DNA from: Spirirestis rafaelensis WJT71-NPBG6
Lineage (GTDB): Bacteria > Cyanobacteriota > Cyanobacteriia > Cyanobacteriales > Nostocaceae
Direction of reading: 5' to 3'
NCBI GenBank assembly: GCA_019359015.1
Contig: JAHHID010000004.1
Span: forward strand, 102,764-166,763
Length of the DNA: 64,000 bases
The notes under the pieces were generated by a model. It was not told the origin of the DNA and did not search any database. It worked only from the letters and a program-made list of their open reading frames with translations. This document shows, piece after piece, positions 1 through 8,935 of the stretch (within the stretch, counting starts at the first letter, position 1; every line of letters begins with the position of its first letter). The translations under genes and the position numbers were made by a program.

Positions 1-36
1 CTGCTTAGGCAGCCTTTACACTGAAAGAATCATTCT

Positions 37-237
37 TTAAAGCAAATTTGATACTATTTGTCTGTTCGTGTCAGAAGTTGGATGATAACTAATTATTACT
101 GGTTGGTTAAGTTGGCTGATGGGGGCAGGTTTCATTTCACCCCGAAAGTCTAGAAACTGGACAAGAATTAAGTAGGCGATCGCTAAAATTATCGAAATTG
201 CACCTGTAATAATTGCAACTATTTTTGAACGTTCCAT
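37..237 (-). CDS. small single-pass membrane protein, unknown function
   Basis: A 66-residue protein of unknown function. One hydrophobic segment spans about residues 6-29, followed by a short polar tail, so a single-pass membrane protein is expected. The ATG is preceded by an AGGAA-like ribosome site (reverse complement of bases 238-250), which supports this start. It lies 53 bp downstream of the DUF1995 gene on the same strand and could be co-transcribed with it. No family recognised. Confidence 0.5.
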   Translation of the reverse strand: MERSKIVAIITGAISIILAIAYLILVQFLDFRGEMKPAPISQLNQPVIISYHPTSDTNRQIVSNLL

Positions 238-290
238 CAGTATTTCCTATTAATAAAATTTGATGCAATCCAAGATATTAATTAAAACTC

Positions 291-1022
291 TTAACGACTC
301 AACGCTTTGAGGAAGCGTTGCAAACTCTTGAATACACCGGGCTTTTTCGTGCGTGTACCGTCGGACGAGGTTTGCGAACCTTTTGCTAAAATGAGATCCA
401 ACTCGTCACCTGATGGTTTGTTGGGTAAATCGGCTATTTTTTCGTAATTACCGCTTTTTTGCAGCCAGACTTCCCACTGTCGAGGATAGCAGCGAAATAC
501 GCCTGTTTCATCATCTACAGGACGCAGGTAGTAAGATGATTCAATAGTATTAATGAAGCGTTCGCGGGTTTGTCTTGCTGTATAACCGATGCCCACAACC
601 CCAGCTTCATCTAAGCGAGGATTTAAAATGATAAAAGGGCGATCGCCTATATATTCACATAGTTTTTCCAACTGTGGCACTTCTACGGAACTGGGGGCAA
701 CAAATAAGAAGATTTCGTCTTCTGGCTGAATTTTTGATTCCAGAGAAGCCGTTCTAGCGGTGCCAATATCTTCAATTTTAAATGGTACATCTGCCCAGTC
801 GCGACGGGCAAGAGCCGCAGCACCCGCATCAGTAAAGAAAATTTTCAACCGAGAATCATATGCTTGAAAAGCTGGTATAAATTGCTCCGCGACTGACATA
901 TGTTTGAGTTCTGGGAAGACTAACTCAACTTGGAGACGAGTATAACCATCCGCTAGCGCTGCTTGGGTAGCGACTTGTGCTTGAGCGATCGCGTCTTCTA
1001 AGGTATTAGGAAGTTGAGGCAT
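291..1022 (-). CDS. DUF1995 family protein (LPA3-like)
   Basis: A 243-residue soluble protein of the DUF1995 family, found in cyanobacteria and plastids. The plant member LPA3 is linked to photosystem II assembly; the cyanobacterial role is not settled. Recognition rests on the N-terminal pattern (MPQLPNTLEDAIAQA, then LQVELVFPELK) and the middle FLFVAPSSVEVPQLEKLCEY with a following NPRLDEAG stretch. The last about 40 residues (LILAKGSQTSSDG onward) look like a disordered basic tail. The family call is from memory of the pattern; any PSII role here is inference. Confidence 0.75.
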   Translation of the reverse strand: MPQLPNTLEDAIAQAQVATQAALADGYTRLQVELVFPELKHMSVAEQFIPAFQAYDSRLKIFFTDAGAAALARRDWADVPFKIEDIGTARTASLESKIQPEDEIFLFVAPSSVEVPQLEKLCEYIGDRPFIILNPRLDEAGVVGIGYTARQTRERFINTIESSYYLRPVDDETGVFRCYPRQWEVWLQKSGNYEKIADLPNKPSGDELDLILAKGSQTSSDGTRTKKPGVFKSLQRFLKALSR

Positions 1023-1095
1023 ATTAAATAATTTTGGATGCGTGGATTTTGAACTGCTGATAAACGCTGATGAACGCTGATAACTAATTATTATC

Positions 1096-2277
1096 TCAAT
1101 ATCCAGGTTTCTCAGCGGTTGAAATTTTAGATGGGGTCAATCTCTCCAAAACTTGCTTGAATACCATTGCCACCCAATCCACATCAGCTTCAATAGTATC
1201 GCGTCCTAATGTCATGCGAATTGCTCCTAATGCAGCTTTCTCTGAATAACCCATCGCTAACAATATCGGGCTAGGACTAAGTTTACCACTATGACAAGCA
1301 GCACCTGCACTAATACCAATGCCAGCTAAATTCATCTGCCGTACTAAAGTTTTACCACTAAGTTTTTCTCCATCGGCTTGTTCGAGACAGAAACTAACGT
1401 GGTGAGGTAAACGGGAAACCATATCACCTGTAATAATTAAACCCGGAATATCAGCTAATTGAGAAAACAGGCGATCGCGTAATTTAATTAAACGCGGTGT
1501 TTCGCTGGCTATTTCTTGCGCTGCTAATTCTGCTGCCACACCAAAGCTGGCAATATTTGGCACTGCTTGTGTACCTGAACGTAGCCGCATTTCTTGCCCA
1601 CCACCACTCACCAAAGGCGCTAACTCCACACCTGGACGCACATACAGCGCCCCTGCACCTTGGGAACCATATATTTTATGGCTAGACATGCTAAGTAAAT
1701 CTACGGGAAAATGTTGGACATTTATTGGCAAACGTCCCGCAACTTGTATTGCATCTGTGTGGAATATGATGTTATGCGATCGCGCAATATTTCCTAACTC
1801 TACAATTGGCTGCACTGTACCAACTTCACTTTGAGCGTAAATTACGGAAATTAGTACCGTGTTAGGTTGCAACGCTGCTTCTAAATCTACAGGATTTATT
1901 GTACCTTTTGCATCCACCGGCAAGCGGGTTACTTCCCAACCCCACATTTCCAACAACCGCGCAGGTTCAGAAATTGCAGAATGCTCCACACTGGAAATTA
2001 TTATATGTTGGGGAACAGCGTACAAACGGGCAATACCCATTATTGCCAAATTATCAGCTTCAGTGCCCCCAGAGGTAAAGATAATCGATTGCGGATCGGC
2101 AGCGTTAATTAATCCCGCAACCTGGATTCTCGCTTTTTCGACAACTGTTGCCGCTCGTTGTCCCCACTCGTGTAAGCTGGAAGGATTGCCCCACTGTTGA
2201 GTGAGGGTTGCTTGCATTGCGGCGATCGCTTCCGGACGAGTGGGAGTAGTCGCACTGTAATCTAAATAAATTTGCAT
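1096..2277 (-). CDS. cysteine desulfurase (NifS/IscS-type)
   Basis: PLP enzyme that takes sulfur from L-cysteine for Fe-S cluster assembly and other sulfur transfer. The start is set at the internal ATG giving MQIYLDYSATTP, the family's usual N-terminus; an upstream ATG would add ten untypical residues. The protein has 393 residues, a normal length. Visible motifs are the PLP lysine K201 in SSHKIYGSQG, D175 in HTDAIQ, H99 in VEHSA, and the persulfide-forming C328 in SAGAACHSG. The short catalytic-loop context fits group I (NifS/IscS) rather than SufS. No scaffold genes (iscU, nifU) lie next to it, so nif or housekeeping use cannot be told from context. Confidence 0.9.
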   Translation of the reverse strand: MQIYLDYSATTPTRPEAIAAMQATLTQQWGNPSSLHEWGQRAATVVEKARIQVAGLINAADPQSIIFTSGGTEADNLAIMGIARLYAVPQHIIISSVEHSAISEPARLLEMWGWEVTRLPVDAKGTINPVDLEAALQPNTVLISVIYAQSEVGTVQPIVELGNIARSHNIIFHTDAIQVAGRLPINVQHFPVDLLSMSSHKIYGSQGAGALYVRPGVELAPLVSGGGQEMRLRSGTQAVPNIASFGVAAELAAQEIASETPRLIKLRDRLFSQLADIPGLIITGDMVSRLPHHVSFCLEQADGEKLSGKTLVRQMNLAGIGISAGAACHSGKLSPSPILLAMGYSEKAALGAIRMTLGRDTIEADVDWVAMVFKQVLERLTPSKISTAEKPGY

Positions 2278-2398
2278 ATTATATTCCGGGAGAACACGCG
2301 CTGGCAATTTTTGACAAAATTTGGCTACTTATGCGTTGAAAAACTTTCTTGTTTGGGAATTATAAATTTGTTCACCTAATGACTTTTAGCAAACTAAG

Positions 2399-3805
2399 GT
2401 GCAAATTTTTTATACCCAAAGGCATTTTTATTTCATCTTTTTACTGATACTTACCGTCGCTGGTTGTCAACGAGTACATTTTCACAGTAAGCGTCTTCAA
2501 CCGCTACCGCAAGATTTATTAGTCAAAGTTTACTTTAACCATTCTGAGTCTTCAGAATATAAAGAACCTTATCGACAGCAAACCCGCCTTGGGGATGATT
2601 TAGAAAAACAAATTGTCGATGCAATTTATCAAGCTAAATCGACAGTAGATGTAGCAGTGCAAGAATTGCGTCTACCCAAAGTTGCACAAGCGTTGGTTGA
2701 TAGACAAAAAGCTGGGGTTAAGGTGAGATTAATCTTAGAAAACACCTATAGTCGTTCTTGGAGTAGTTTCACTGCGGCGGAAGTTGGTAAGCTAAAGAAG
2801 AGAGAAAAGGAAAGATATCACGAATTTAGGCAATTTGTAGACATTAACAAAGATAATCAACTTAGTTTAGAGGAAATCAACCAAAGAGATGCTTTAGCGA
2901 TTTTACGTAATGCGAAAGTCCCTATCATTGATGATATAGAAGATGGTTCGGCTGGTAGCGATTTAATGCATCATAAATTTGTGATTGTGGATAATCGCAT
3001 TGTGATTGTTACTTCCGCCAATTTTACTTTGAGTGACATTCATGGAGATTATTCTAATAATAGCAGTTTAGGTAATGCCAATAATTTATTGAATATTGAC
3101 AGTCCAGAATTAGCCGCTTTATTTACTAAAGAGTTTAACATTATGTGGGGCGATGGACAAGCCGGAAAATCAGATAGTAAATTTGGCTTGAAAAAACCAA
3201 TCCGTTCACCTGAACAAATAATCTTAGGCGAAACTAAAATTACTATGCAGTTTTCGCCAACTTCCCCTACTCAACCTTGGAGTAAAAGCAGTAATGGGTT
3301 AATAGGGAAAACATTAAATTCCGCAACCAAATCTGTAGATATGGCATTGTTTGTCTTTTCCGAACAGCGTCTTGTTAATATCTTAGAAACTCGCCATCAA
3401 GAAAGTGTGAAGATCCGCGCTTTGATTGAACCTCAATTTGCTTATCGTTCATATAGTGAGGCATTAGATATGATGGGTATTGCTTTCACTAACAAATGTA
3501 AATATGAACTGAATAATCATCCTTGGCAAAATCCCCTTACCACAGTTGGTGTACCCTTATTACCCAAAGGTGATTTATTGCATCATAAATTTGCTGTGAT
3601 AGATGGACAAACAGTAATTACAGGTTCTCACAATTGGTCTGAAGCTGCAAATAATGGTAATGATGAAATAGTTTTAGTAATTGAAAATCCGGTAGTTGCT
3701 GCTCATTATATGCGAGAATTTCAACGGCTTTACAGCCATGTAAAACTAGGCTTACCACCAAAGAAGTTAGAGAAAGTTAAAACGCAAGAAAAAGAATGTT
3801 CGTAA
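2399..3805 (+). CDS. phospholipase D-like lipoprotein with an EF-hand loop
   Basis: A 468-residue secreted PLD-superfamily protein; substrate (phospholipid or nucleic acid) unknown. It starts with GTG at 2399. The N-terminus is a lipoprotein signal peptide with lipobox VAGC (Cys23), so it should be anchored in a membrane outside the cytoplasm. Two HKD motifs are complete: H191-x-K193-x4-D198, and H395-x-K397-x4-D402, each followed by a small-residue strand (TSANFT, TGSHNWS). Between residues 148 and 159 sits DINKDNQLSLEE, a full EF-hand calcium loop, inserted ahead of the first HKD motif. It stands alone, convergent with nothing and 67 bp ahead of a GNAT gene. Confidence 0.88.
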   Translation: MQIFYTQRHFYFIFLLILTVAGCQRVHFHSKRLQPLPQDLLVKVYFNHSESSEYKEPYRQQTRLGDDLEKQIVDAIYQAKSTVDVAVQELRLPKVAQALVDRQKAGVKVRLILENTYSRSWSSFTAAEVGKLKKREKERYHEFRQFVDINKDNQLSLEEINQRDALAILRNAKVPIIDDIEDGSAGSDLMHHKFVIVDNRIVIVTSANFTLSDIHGDYSNNSSLGNANNLLNIDSPELAALFTKEFNIMWGDGQAGKSDSKFGLKKPIRSPEQIILGETKITMQFSPTSPTQPWSKSSNGLIGKTLNSATKSVDMALFVFSEQRLVNILETRHQESVKIRALIEPQFAYRSYSEALDMMGIAFTNKCKYELNNHPWQNPLTTVGVPLLPKGDLLHHKFAVIDGQTVITGSHNWSEAANNGNDEIVLVIENPVVAAHYMREFQRLYSHVKLGLPPKKLEKVKTQEKECS

Positions 3806-3872
3806 ATTTGAATTCGTAGTGAGCGCTAAACCGCTCATCAAAAGTTTTCATAACCTAAAAAGTTCCTAAAAT

Positions 3873-4442
3873 ATGATACTTAAAGATAAAATCATGATTC
3901 GTCACATGCAAGACGAACTGTGCGATTATCAGTTAATGGCAAAATGGCTGACTGATGATAGAATCTTAGAATTTTATGAAGGAAGAGATAATCCTTCTCC
4001 TATAGAAAGAATCATAGAAACATACAAACCTATGGTTATGGGAGACGATCCGGTTATCCCTTGCCTCGTTTATTATGAAAATATATCTATTGGTTATATA
4101 CAATATTGCTTGTTAGATAACTTATCGGAAAACGACAGACAAACGTATTGTATGGATGAAACAAATAATGTTTATGGAATAGACTTGTTTATCGGGGAAA
4201 CGAATTATTGGAATAAAGGAATTGGCACGAAAATATTATCAACGCTTGTCAACTATCTTTTTGAAGAATTACAAGCTGAGAAAATTGTCATCGATCCAAG
4301 CGTGAGGAATACTCGCGCTATCCGCTGCTACGAGAAATGTGGCTTTGAAAAAGTTAAAATCTTGCCCAAACATGAACTACATGAGGGAGAGTATCGAGAT
4401 AGCTGGTTAATGGTCATAGACAGAAATAAATCATTACACTAA
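3873..4442 (+). CDS. GNAT acetyltransferase, AAC(6')-Ie/Ib-like
   Basis: A 189-residue GCN5-type N-acetyltransferase closely resembling the aminoglycoside 6'-N-acetyltransferases. The resemblance runs the whole length: LTDDRILEFYEGRDNPSP near residues 26-43, VYGIDLFIGETNYWNKGIGT near 107-126 (acetyl-CoA loop), DPSVRNTRAIRCYEKCGF near 143-160, and LPKHELHEGEYRDSWLM near 165-181. These match remembered features of the acetyltransferase half of AAC(6')-Ie/APH(2'') and of AAC(6')-Ib. The real substrate is not shown by sequence. The gene is AT-rich relative to ndbB, which follows after 35 bp. Residue 8 (MIRHM) is an alternative start. Confidence 0.82.
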   Translation: MILKDKIMIRHMQDELCDYQLMAKWLTDDRILEFYEGRDNPSPIERIIETYKPMVMGDDPVIPCLVYYENISIGYIQYCLLDNLSENDRQTYCMDETNNVYGIDLFIGETNYWNKGIGTKILSTLVNYLFEELQAEKIVIDPSVRNTRAIRCYEKCGFEKVKILPKHELHEGEYRDSWLMVIDRNKSLH

Positions 4443-4477
4443 AAGAACTCCCTCACTATGCCGATCCAATTTTACTA

Positions 4478-5668
4478 ATGACTCAACAACCTGCACGAAT
4501 TTGTATACTAGGTGGAGGCTTTGGTGGTCTCCATACTGCTTTACGCTTAAGCCAGTTACCTTGGTCTACGCAAAAACCGGAAATTGTTCTAGTAGATCAA
4601 AGCGATCGCTTTTTATTTTCCCCCCTACTCTACGAACTTCTCACTGGGGAACTACAAACTTGGGAAATTGCCCCACCCTTTGAAGAACTTTTACAAAACA
4701 CAGGTGTACGTTTTTGTCAATCACTGGTCTCGGAAATTGACATAGACCAGCAAAGAGTACACTTACAAAATAGCCAGGAAATCCCCTACGATCGCTTAGT
4801 TTTAGCGCTGGGTGGAGAAACACCTTTAGATTTAGTTCCTGGTGCCTCATCCCACGCTTACCCCTTCCGCAGCGTCGCAGATGCCTATAATTTAGAAGAA
4901 CGTCTGCGAGTTTTAGAAGAATCAGCAGCAGACAAAATCCGCGTCGCAATTGTTGGTGCTGGTTACAGTGGTGTCGAGTTAGCTTGCAAACTTGCAGACA
5001 GATTAGGGGAAAGAGGACGTTTGCGCTTAGTTGAACTCAGCGATCAAATTTTGCGAACTTCCCCAGAGTTTAACCGCGAAGCTGCCACAAAAGCTTTAGA
5101 TGCGCGGAGTGTGTTTATTGATTTAGAAACCAAAGTTGAATCAATTACTCAAGACAGCATTTCCCTAGATTACAAAAATCAGGTAGATACAATCCCCGTA
5201 GATTTAGTAATTTGGACAGTGGGAACGCGAGTTAGTCCTATAGTTAAAAATCTTCCCCTCAAGCAAAATCAGCGCGGTCAAATTACCACTACCCCAACTC
5301 TGCAAGTAATTGACCATCCAGAAATCTTTGCTTTAGGAGACTTAGCAGACTCTCATGATATCGAAGGTCAGCAAGTCCCCGCAACCGCACAAGCTGCTTT
5401 TCAACAAGCTGATTATACAGCCTGGAATATCTGGGCAACTTTAAGCGATCGCCCTTTACTTCCCTTCCGCTACCAGCAGTTAGGGGAAATGATGACACTG
5501 GGGATAGACAACGCTACCCTCACCGGTTTAGGAGTTAAACTAGATGGTTCTTTGGCAGCTGTTGCTCGTCGTCTAGCTTACCTCTATCGGATGCCAACTT
5601 TAGATCATCAGCTAAAAGTTGGTTTTAATTGGCTAGCACGTCCTATCATCGAAATACTTTCTAAATAG
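4478..5668 (+). CDS. ndbB: type II NAD(P)H dehydrogenase / demethylphylloquinone reductase NdbB
   Basis: FAD-dependent NAD(P)H:quinone oxidoreductase of 396 residues. The Synechocystis homologue NdbB has been assigned to phylloquinone biosynthesis, reducing demethylphylloquinone before methylation; it does not pump protons. FAD-binding GGGFGG lies at residues 12-17, a second Rossmann motif VGAGYSG near 158-164, and the FAD-contacting ALGDLAD near 285-291. The C-terminus (MPTLDHQLKVGFNWLARP) has the amphipathic membrane-association character of NDH-2 enzymes and matches the NdbB subgroup as I remember it. The ATG at 4478 directly precedes the expected RICILGGGFGG sequence. Confidence 0.87.
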   Translation: MTQQPARICILGGGFGGLHTALRLSQLPWSTQKPEIVLVDQSDRFLFSPLLYELLTGELQTWEIAPPFEELLQNTGVRFCQSLVSEIDIDQQRVHLQNSQEIPYDRLVLALGGETPLDLVPGASSHAYPFRSVADAYNLEERLRVLEESAADKIRVAIVGAGYSGVELACKLADRLGERGRLRLVELSDQILRTSPEFNREAATKALDARSVFIDLETKVESITQDSISLDYKNQVDTIPVDLVIWTVGTRVSPIVKNLPLKQNQRGQITTTPTLQVIDHPEIFALGDLADSHDIEGQQVPATAQAAFQQADYTAWNIWATLSDRPLLPFRYQQLGEMMTLGIDNATLTGLGVKLDGSLAAVARRLAYLYRMPTLDHQLKVGFNWLARPIIEILSK

Positions 5669-5704
5669 ATTTTCATGTGATAAAATCTAACGCTCACACA
5701 TATT

Positions 5705-5733
5705 GTAGAAACGTTCCGGCGGAACGTCTCTAC
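5705..5733. repeat. interspersed palindrome, GTAGARACG...CGTCTCTAC family
   Basis: A near-perfect hairpin (GTAGAAACGTTCC / GGAACGTCTCTAC). Related palindromes with a CGCGAT core occur at 50461-50488 and 58176-58203, so this is a dispersed repeat. Here it lies downstream of ndbB. Confidence 0.6.
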
Positions 5734-5793
5734 GACGGTTGCTGCATGACATAATATGATTTCATCACACAACAAATTATGAAAATCTCTTTC

Positions 5794-5828
5794 TCTAGTC
5801 CCTAGTCCCCAGTCCTTAGCCCCTAGCT
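5794..5828. repeat. short tandem heptamer repeat (TAGTCCC type)
   Basis: Five degenerate copies of the heptamer (C)TAGTCC(C). This belongs to the short tandemly repeated repetitive sequences known from heterocystous cyanobacteria. Noncoding. Confidence 0.7.
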
Positions 5829-5860
5829 ACCTTCAGAAAGCGTTACAAATATTGCTTCTT

Positions 5861-5897
5861 AATAGGGTGCGTTACGCAGTTGCTAACGCACCTTATT
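5861..5897. repeat. 14-bp-stem hairpin upstream of the HAD gene
   Basis: AATAGGGTGCGTTA pairs with TAACGCACCTTATT across a 9-nt loop (one G-T-type mismatch). There is no following T run, so it is not a standard terminator. It ends 43 bp before the HAD start and may be another dispersed palindrome. Confidence 0.5.
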
Positions 5898-5939
5898 AAT
5901 TTAAAATCTACTTTACCTAAGCACTCAGCACTTGGTACT

Positions 5940-6590
5940 ATGGAACGACCTAAAGTTATTTTTTTAGATGCTGTTGGTACACTCTTTGGAGTTAAAGGCA
6001 GTGTCGGCGAAATTTATAGTCAGATAGCGCAGGAATTTGGTGTCCAAGTTCCCCCCGAAGCTTTAAATAAAGCATTTATCCAAAGCTTTAAAGCAGCCTC
6101 ACCACCGATATTTCCAGGTGCAGAACAACAAGATATTCCTCAGTGCGAGTTTGATTGGTGGTTGCAAATCGCTTGTCATACATTTGAACGCGCAGGTGTT
6201 CTTCCCCAATTTTCTGATTTTTCAGCTTTTTTTAGCGAACTTTATATTCACTTTGGTACTGCTGAACCGTGGTTTGTTTATCCTGATGTTTTAGCATCAT
6301 TAGTAAACTGGCGAGGGTTAGGAATTCAACTAGGGATAATTTCTAATTTCGATTCTCGTCTCTACTCGGTATTGCAAGATTTGCAATTAAGAGAGTTTTT
6401 CAGTTCGATTACAATTTCCACCCAAGTAGGTGCAGCTAAACCTGATCGCCAAATTTTTCTTACCGCTTTAGAAAAACATAATTGTCCACCTGAATTAGCA
6501 TGGCACATCGGCGACAGCATTAAAGAAGATTATCACGGTGCCAAAGCAGTTGGACTCAGAGGTATTTGGATTAATCGGAATGGGAATTAG
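5940..6590 (+). CDS. HAD-superfamily hydrolase (subfamily IA)
   Basis: A 216-residue haloacid-dehalogenase-type phosphatase; substrate unknown. Start chosen at ATG 5940 (MERPKVIFLD); the upstream TTG would run through a hairpin repeat. Motif I is D10-AVGT: the nucleophile Asp is present but the usual second Asp (DxD acid/base) is Val. Motif II is in IISNFDS, motif III Lys in KPDRQIF, and motif IV is GDSIKEDYHGA with both acidic residues. The cap lies between motifs I and II, as in subfamily IA. The DAVGT variant occurs in a REG-2-like branch, so this may be a family trait rather than decay. It converges on moeA. Confidence 0.8.
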   Translation: MERPKVIFLDAVGTLFGVKGSVGEIYSQIAQEFGVQVPPEALNKAFIQSFKAASPPIFPGAEQQDIPQCEFDWWLQIACHTFERAGVLPQFSDFSAFFSELYIHFGTAEPWFVYPDVLASLVNWRGLGIQLGIISNFDSRLYSVLQDLQLREFFSSITISTQVGAAKPDRQIFLTALEKHNCPPELAWHIGDSIKEDYHGAKAVGLRGIWINRNGN

Positions 6591-6655
6591 TGGTTAGTGG
6601 ATAGTGGTTAGTTGATAGGGGTTAGTGGAGAACCAACAACCAACAACTAACAACT
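6588..6655. repeat. paired complementary heptamer arrays between convergent genes
   Basis: GTTAGTG/GATAGTG-type heptamers are followed by complementary CAACAAC/TAACAAC-type units, giving an imperfect long hairpin across the 63-bp gap between the HAD gene and moeA. It may act as a two-way terminator (inference). Confidence 0.6.
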
Positions 6656-7889
6656 AACAACCAACAATTTGCAAAACTTGCACTTCCTCGCCCGGAGAAA
6701 TTAAGGTTTTACCCAATGGTAGAATAGCTAAAGCGTTAGTTTGCGCTAAATTTATTAAGTTTCCCGAACTGTGACTACCACCAGCTACGTGAAAGTGGTA
6801 AAATCCATCAATTAAATGCAACTTACCCCAAAGGTAAGTTTCCCGCTTGCCATCCGATCGCAATTCTTCATGCGATCGCGCTTTCACAAAACTCATTCTA
6901 TTGTAAGCAAGTCCTGACATCTTTCTCATTGCCGGTTGCACAAACCGCCAAAATGTCACCAAAACCGCAGCTGGATTTCCTGGTAAACCGAAATATAAAC
7001 AGGAGTTCTGTGTTGGGAAGGTAGCTACAGTCAGCGGTTTACCTGGTTTCATTCCCACAGATCGAATGTGGATTTTTCCTTCTAAAGATTCGATAATTTG
7101 CTCAACGTAATCATAATCTCCCACCGAAACGCCACCAGAAGAGATAATTATATCGGCGTTAGCAATAGCGTGAGAAATTACTTGCTTTAATATCTCTGGA
7201 TCATCCTTAACAATTCCTAACATTAACACTTCTGCCCCAGTTTGCCTGAGCAAAGAAGCGATCGCATAATTATTAGAATCGACAATTTGTCCTGGTTGCA
7301 GCGGTTTGTCAGGCGTTACCAATTCATTTCCAGTCGAAAAAATAGCAACACGCAGTTTGCGGTAAACACGTAATTGTGTACACTGGGTAGCAGCTAAAAC
7401 GGCAATTTCCGGCGCATTTAATAGAATTCCTGCGGGTAGTAATTGTGCCCCCGCTTGATAGTAAGATCCTTTATGTCTGACAAATTCTTGCGGTTTGGGC
7501 GTAGTGAGGATGAAAACGCGATTATCTTCAAAGCGAGTTCGTTCCTGCATAACTACTGTATCCGCACCTGCTGGCATTACCGCACCTGTAAAAATCCGCG
7601 CCGCTTGCCTCGATTGAATTGTACACTGAGGCTGATACCCGGCGGGGATTTCTTCTACAACTTCCAAAACCGCTGGTGTTTCCTCGCTAGAATTCTGCAC
7701 ATCTTCGTAACGTACAGCGTAACCATCCATCGCGGAATTATCCCAATGGGGAAAATCTAAGTTACTTGTGACAGGTGTCGCGAGAATGCGATTATCTGCA
7801 AGTAAATCGACAACTTCTGTATCCTGCTGATTATCCAGCGGTTGCACCAAATTTAAAATAATTGCTTCTGCATCACTGACTGACAACAT
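6654..7889 (-). CDS. moeA: molybdopterin molybdenumtransferase MoeA
   Basis: Inserts molybdate into adenylylated molybdopterin, the last step of molybdenum cofactor synthesis, in the cytoplasm. The 411-residue length is normal. Visible features: the N-terminal MoeA domain with PHWDNSAMDGYAVR near residues 46-59; FTGAVMPAGADTVVMQE near 98-114; the MPT-binding core with STGNEL and SSGGVSVGDYD (about 183-260); GMKPGKPLT and GLPGNPAA near 275-305; and the C-terminal beta domain. No other moa/moe gene is adjacent; two MoaD/ThiS-like proteins occur 43 kb away in the window. Confidence 0.95.
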   Translation of the reverse strand: MLSVSDAEAIILNLVQPLDNQQDTEVVDLLADNRILATPVTSNLDFPHWDNSAMDGYAVRYEDVQNSSEETPAVLEVVEEIPAGYQPQCTIQSRQAARIFTGAVMPAGADTVVMQERTRFEDNRVFILTTPKPQEFVRHKGSYYQAGAQLLPAGILLNAPEIAVLAATQCTQLRVYRKLRVAIFSTGNELVTPDKPLQPGQIVDSNNYAIASLLRQTGAEVLMLGIVKDDPEILKQVISHAIANADIIISSGGVSVGDYDYVEQIIESLEGKIHIRSVGMKPGKPLTVATFPTQNSCLYFGLPGNPAAVLVTFWRFVQPAMRKMSGLAYNRMSFVKARSHEELRSDGKRETYLWGKLHLIDGFYHFHVAGGSHSSGNLINLAQTNALAILPLGKTLISPGEEVQVLQIVGC

Positions 7890-8195
7890 GGCGATCCTGA
7901 CTTTTAACGTTAAGTCTGCTTGCTTTTTTTGTTTACAGTCGGTGTCTCATGCAATGAAGGCTTCTGTTTCGGTTCTCGATTCGGTGAGTTTTTGCCACAA
8001 CAGACCAAGCGATCGCTTGTCACCTTCGCCACCCGATTTTAATTACTATACTGTACATGGTCTGCTTTGTCCATGATCCTTTTTGAGACTTAACCGTTAT
8101 ATCTGGTGAACGTTTGATTATTTGGGTTTTATTGATAGCGATCGCCTAGACTCCCGTCAGACTGTTTACCCACTAGCCACTGATTACTTGTTTTG
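7890..8195. other. intergenic region with left arm of inverted repeat
   Basis: The gap between the moeA start and the queE stop. It contains two HIP1 octamers and the 48-bp repeat arm at 8104-8151. A 62-codon plus-strand frame starts here but has no ribosome site or family features. It presumably holds the moeA promoter, which I cannot place. Confidence 0.4.
8104..8151 (+). repeat. left arm of 48-bp perfect inverted repeat flanking queE
   Basis: Begins TGGTGAACGTTTGATTA and ends GCGATCGCCTAGAC. It is the exact reverse complement of 8936-8983 (48 of 48 bases compared by hand). It ends 44 bp past the queE stop codon. Confidence 0.85.
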
Positions 8196-8816
8196 TTATT
8201 GGATGCCGATATATTTATGTGTTTGCAAAGAAAGCCTATAGTGAGGTTTTTGTTGTAGCAATTGTAAAACTAGAGGTATGGTTTTTGCCGAATTGTTCCA
8301 TTCAGGTTGTAAGTAAACAGGCAGGCTAGATTGAGCAGATAGATGTTCTTGGTAGAAGTCAATTTCTGTCCCAGTCTCTATCACTATCTTCACTTCATTT
8401 GTCCGGCTCCAAAACTGCTTTTGGACTGGGTATCTAGGGTTAATGTGTTCCTTGGGAGATAGGGTAATCCAAGCCGCAGGAGAGACTTCTTGCCAAAAAG
8501 CTCCAGAGGTTTCAATACTGACTTCCTTTCCTTCTGCTAACAGAGCTTGCACCAATTCAGGTAAATGTTTTTGAATGAATGGCTCTCCACCAGTGATTAC
8601 GACTCTCGGAGATTTGAGATCGGCTAAAAGTTCGTGGATAGGACGTTCCCTTCGCGGTAATTTGGCACCACCATCAGCATAACCAGTGTCGCACCAAGGG
8701 CAGCCCACTGGACACCCAGACAAGCGAATAAAGTCTACTAAAGAACCAGTCCAGTATCCTTCACCTTGGACTGTACTCTGAAAAGTTTCGTGAATTGGTA
8801 ACTTGATCTCTAACAT
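8196..8816 (-). CDS. queE: 7-carboxy-7-deazaguanine synthase QueE
   Basis: Radical-SAM enzyme that contracts 6-carboxytetrahydropterin to 7-carboxy-7-deazaguanine in queuosine precursor synthesis. The start is set at [14 protein letters not shown] (8816); a longer frame upstream has no family similarity. The product is 206 residues. Features: [17 protein letters not shown] near 7-23, the cluster motif C-x3-C-x2-C ([12 protein letters not shown]), the SAM-binding VITGGEPF, and the C-terminal [12 protein letters not shown]. The gene lies alone between inverted repeats. No queC/queD/queF is near. Confidence 0.92.
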   Translation of the reverse strand: MLEIKLPIHETFQSTVQGEGYWTGSLVDFIRLSGCPVGCPWCDTGYADGGAKLPRRERPIHELLADLKSPRVVITGGEPFIQKHLPELVQALLAEGKEVSIETSGAFWQEVSPAAWITLSPKEHINPRYPVQKQFWSRTNEVKIVIETGTEIDFYQEHLSAQSSLPVYLQPEWNNSAKTIPLVLQLLQQKPHYRLSLQTHKYIGIQ

Positions 8817-8935
8817 TGCTACAGCCGATATAAAAACTACTATGTTAGCTTCGATCCGCCCATATTCGCGATTCGCAACCGACATATTTTTCAATATCAG
8901 TACGTTTAATTTTCTGTTTATTTATCGTTGCAAAA

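Noticed and set aside
7888..8076. 62-codon plus-strand frame between moeA and queE
   Set aside because: Overlaps the moeA start region, odd composition, no motif.
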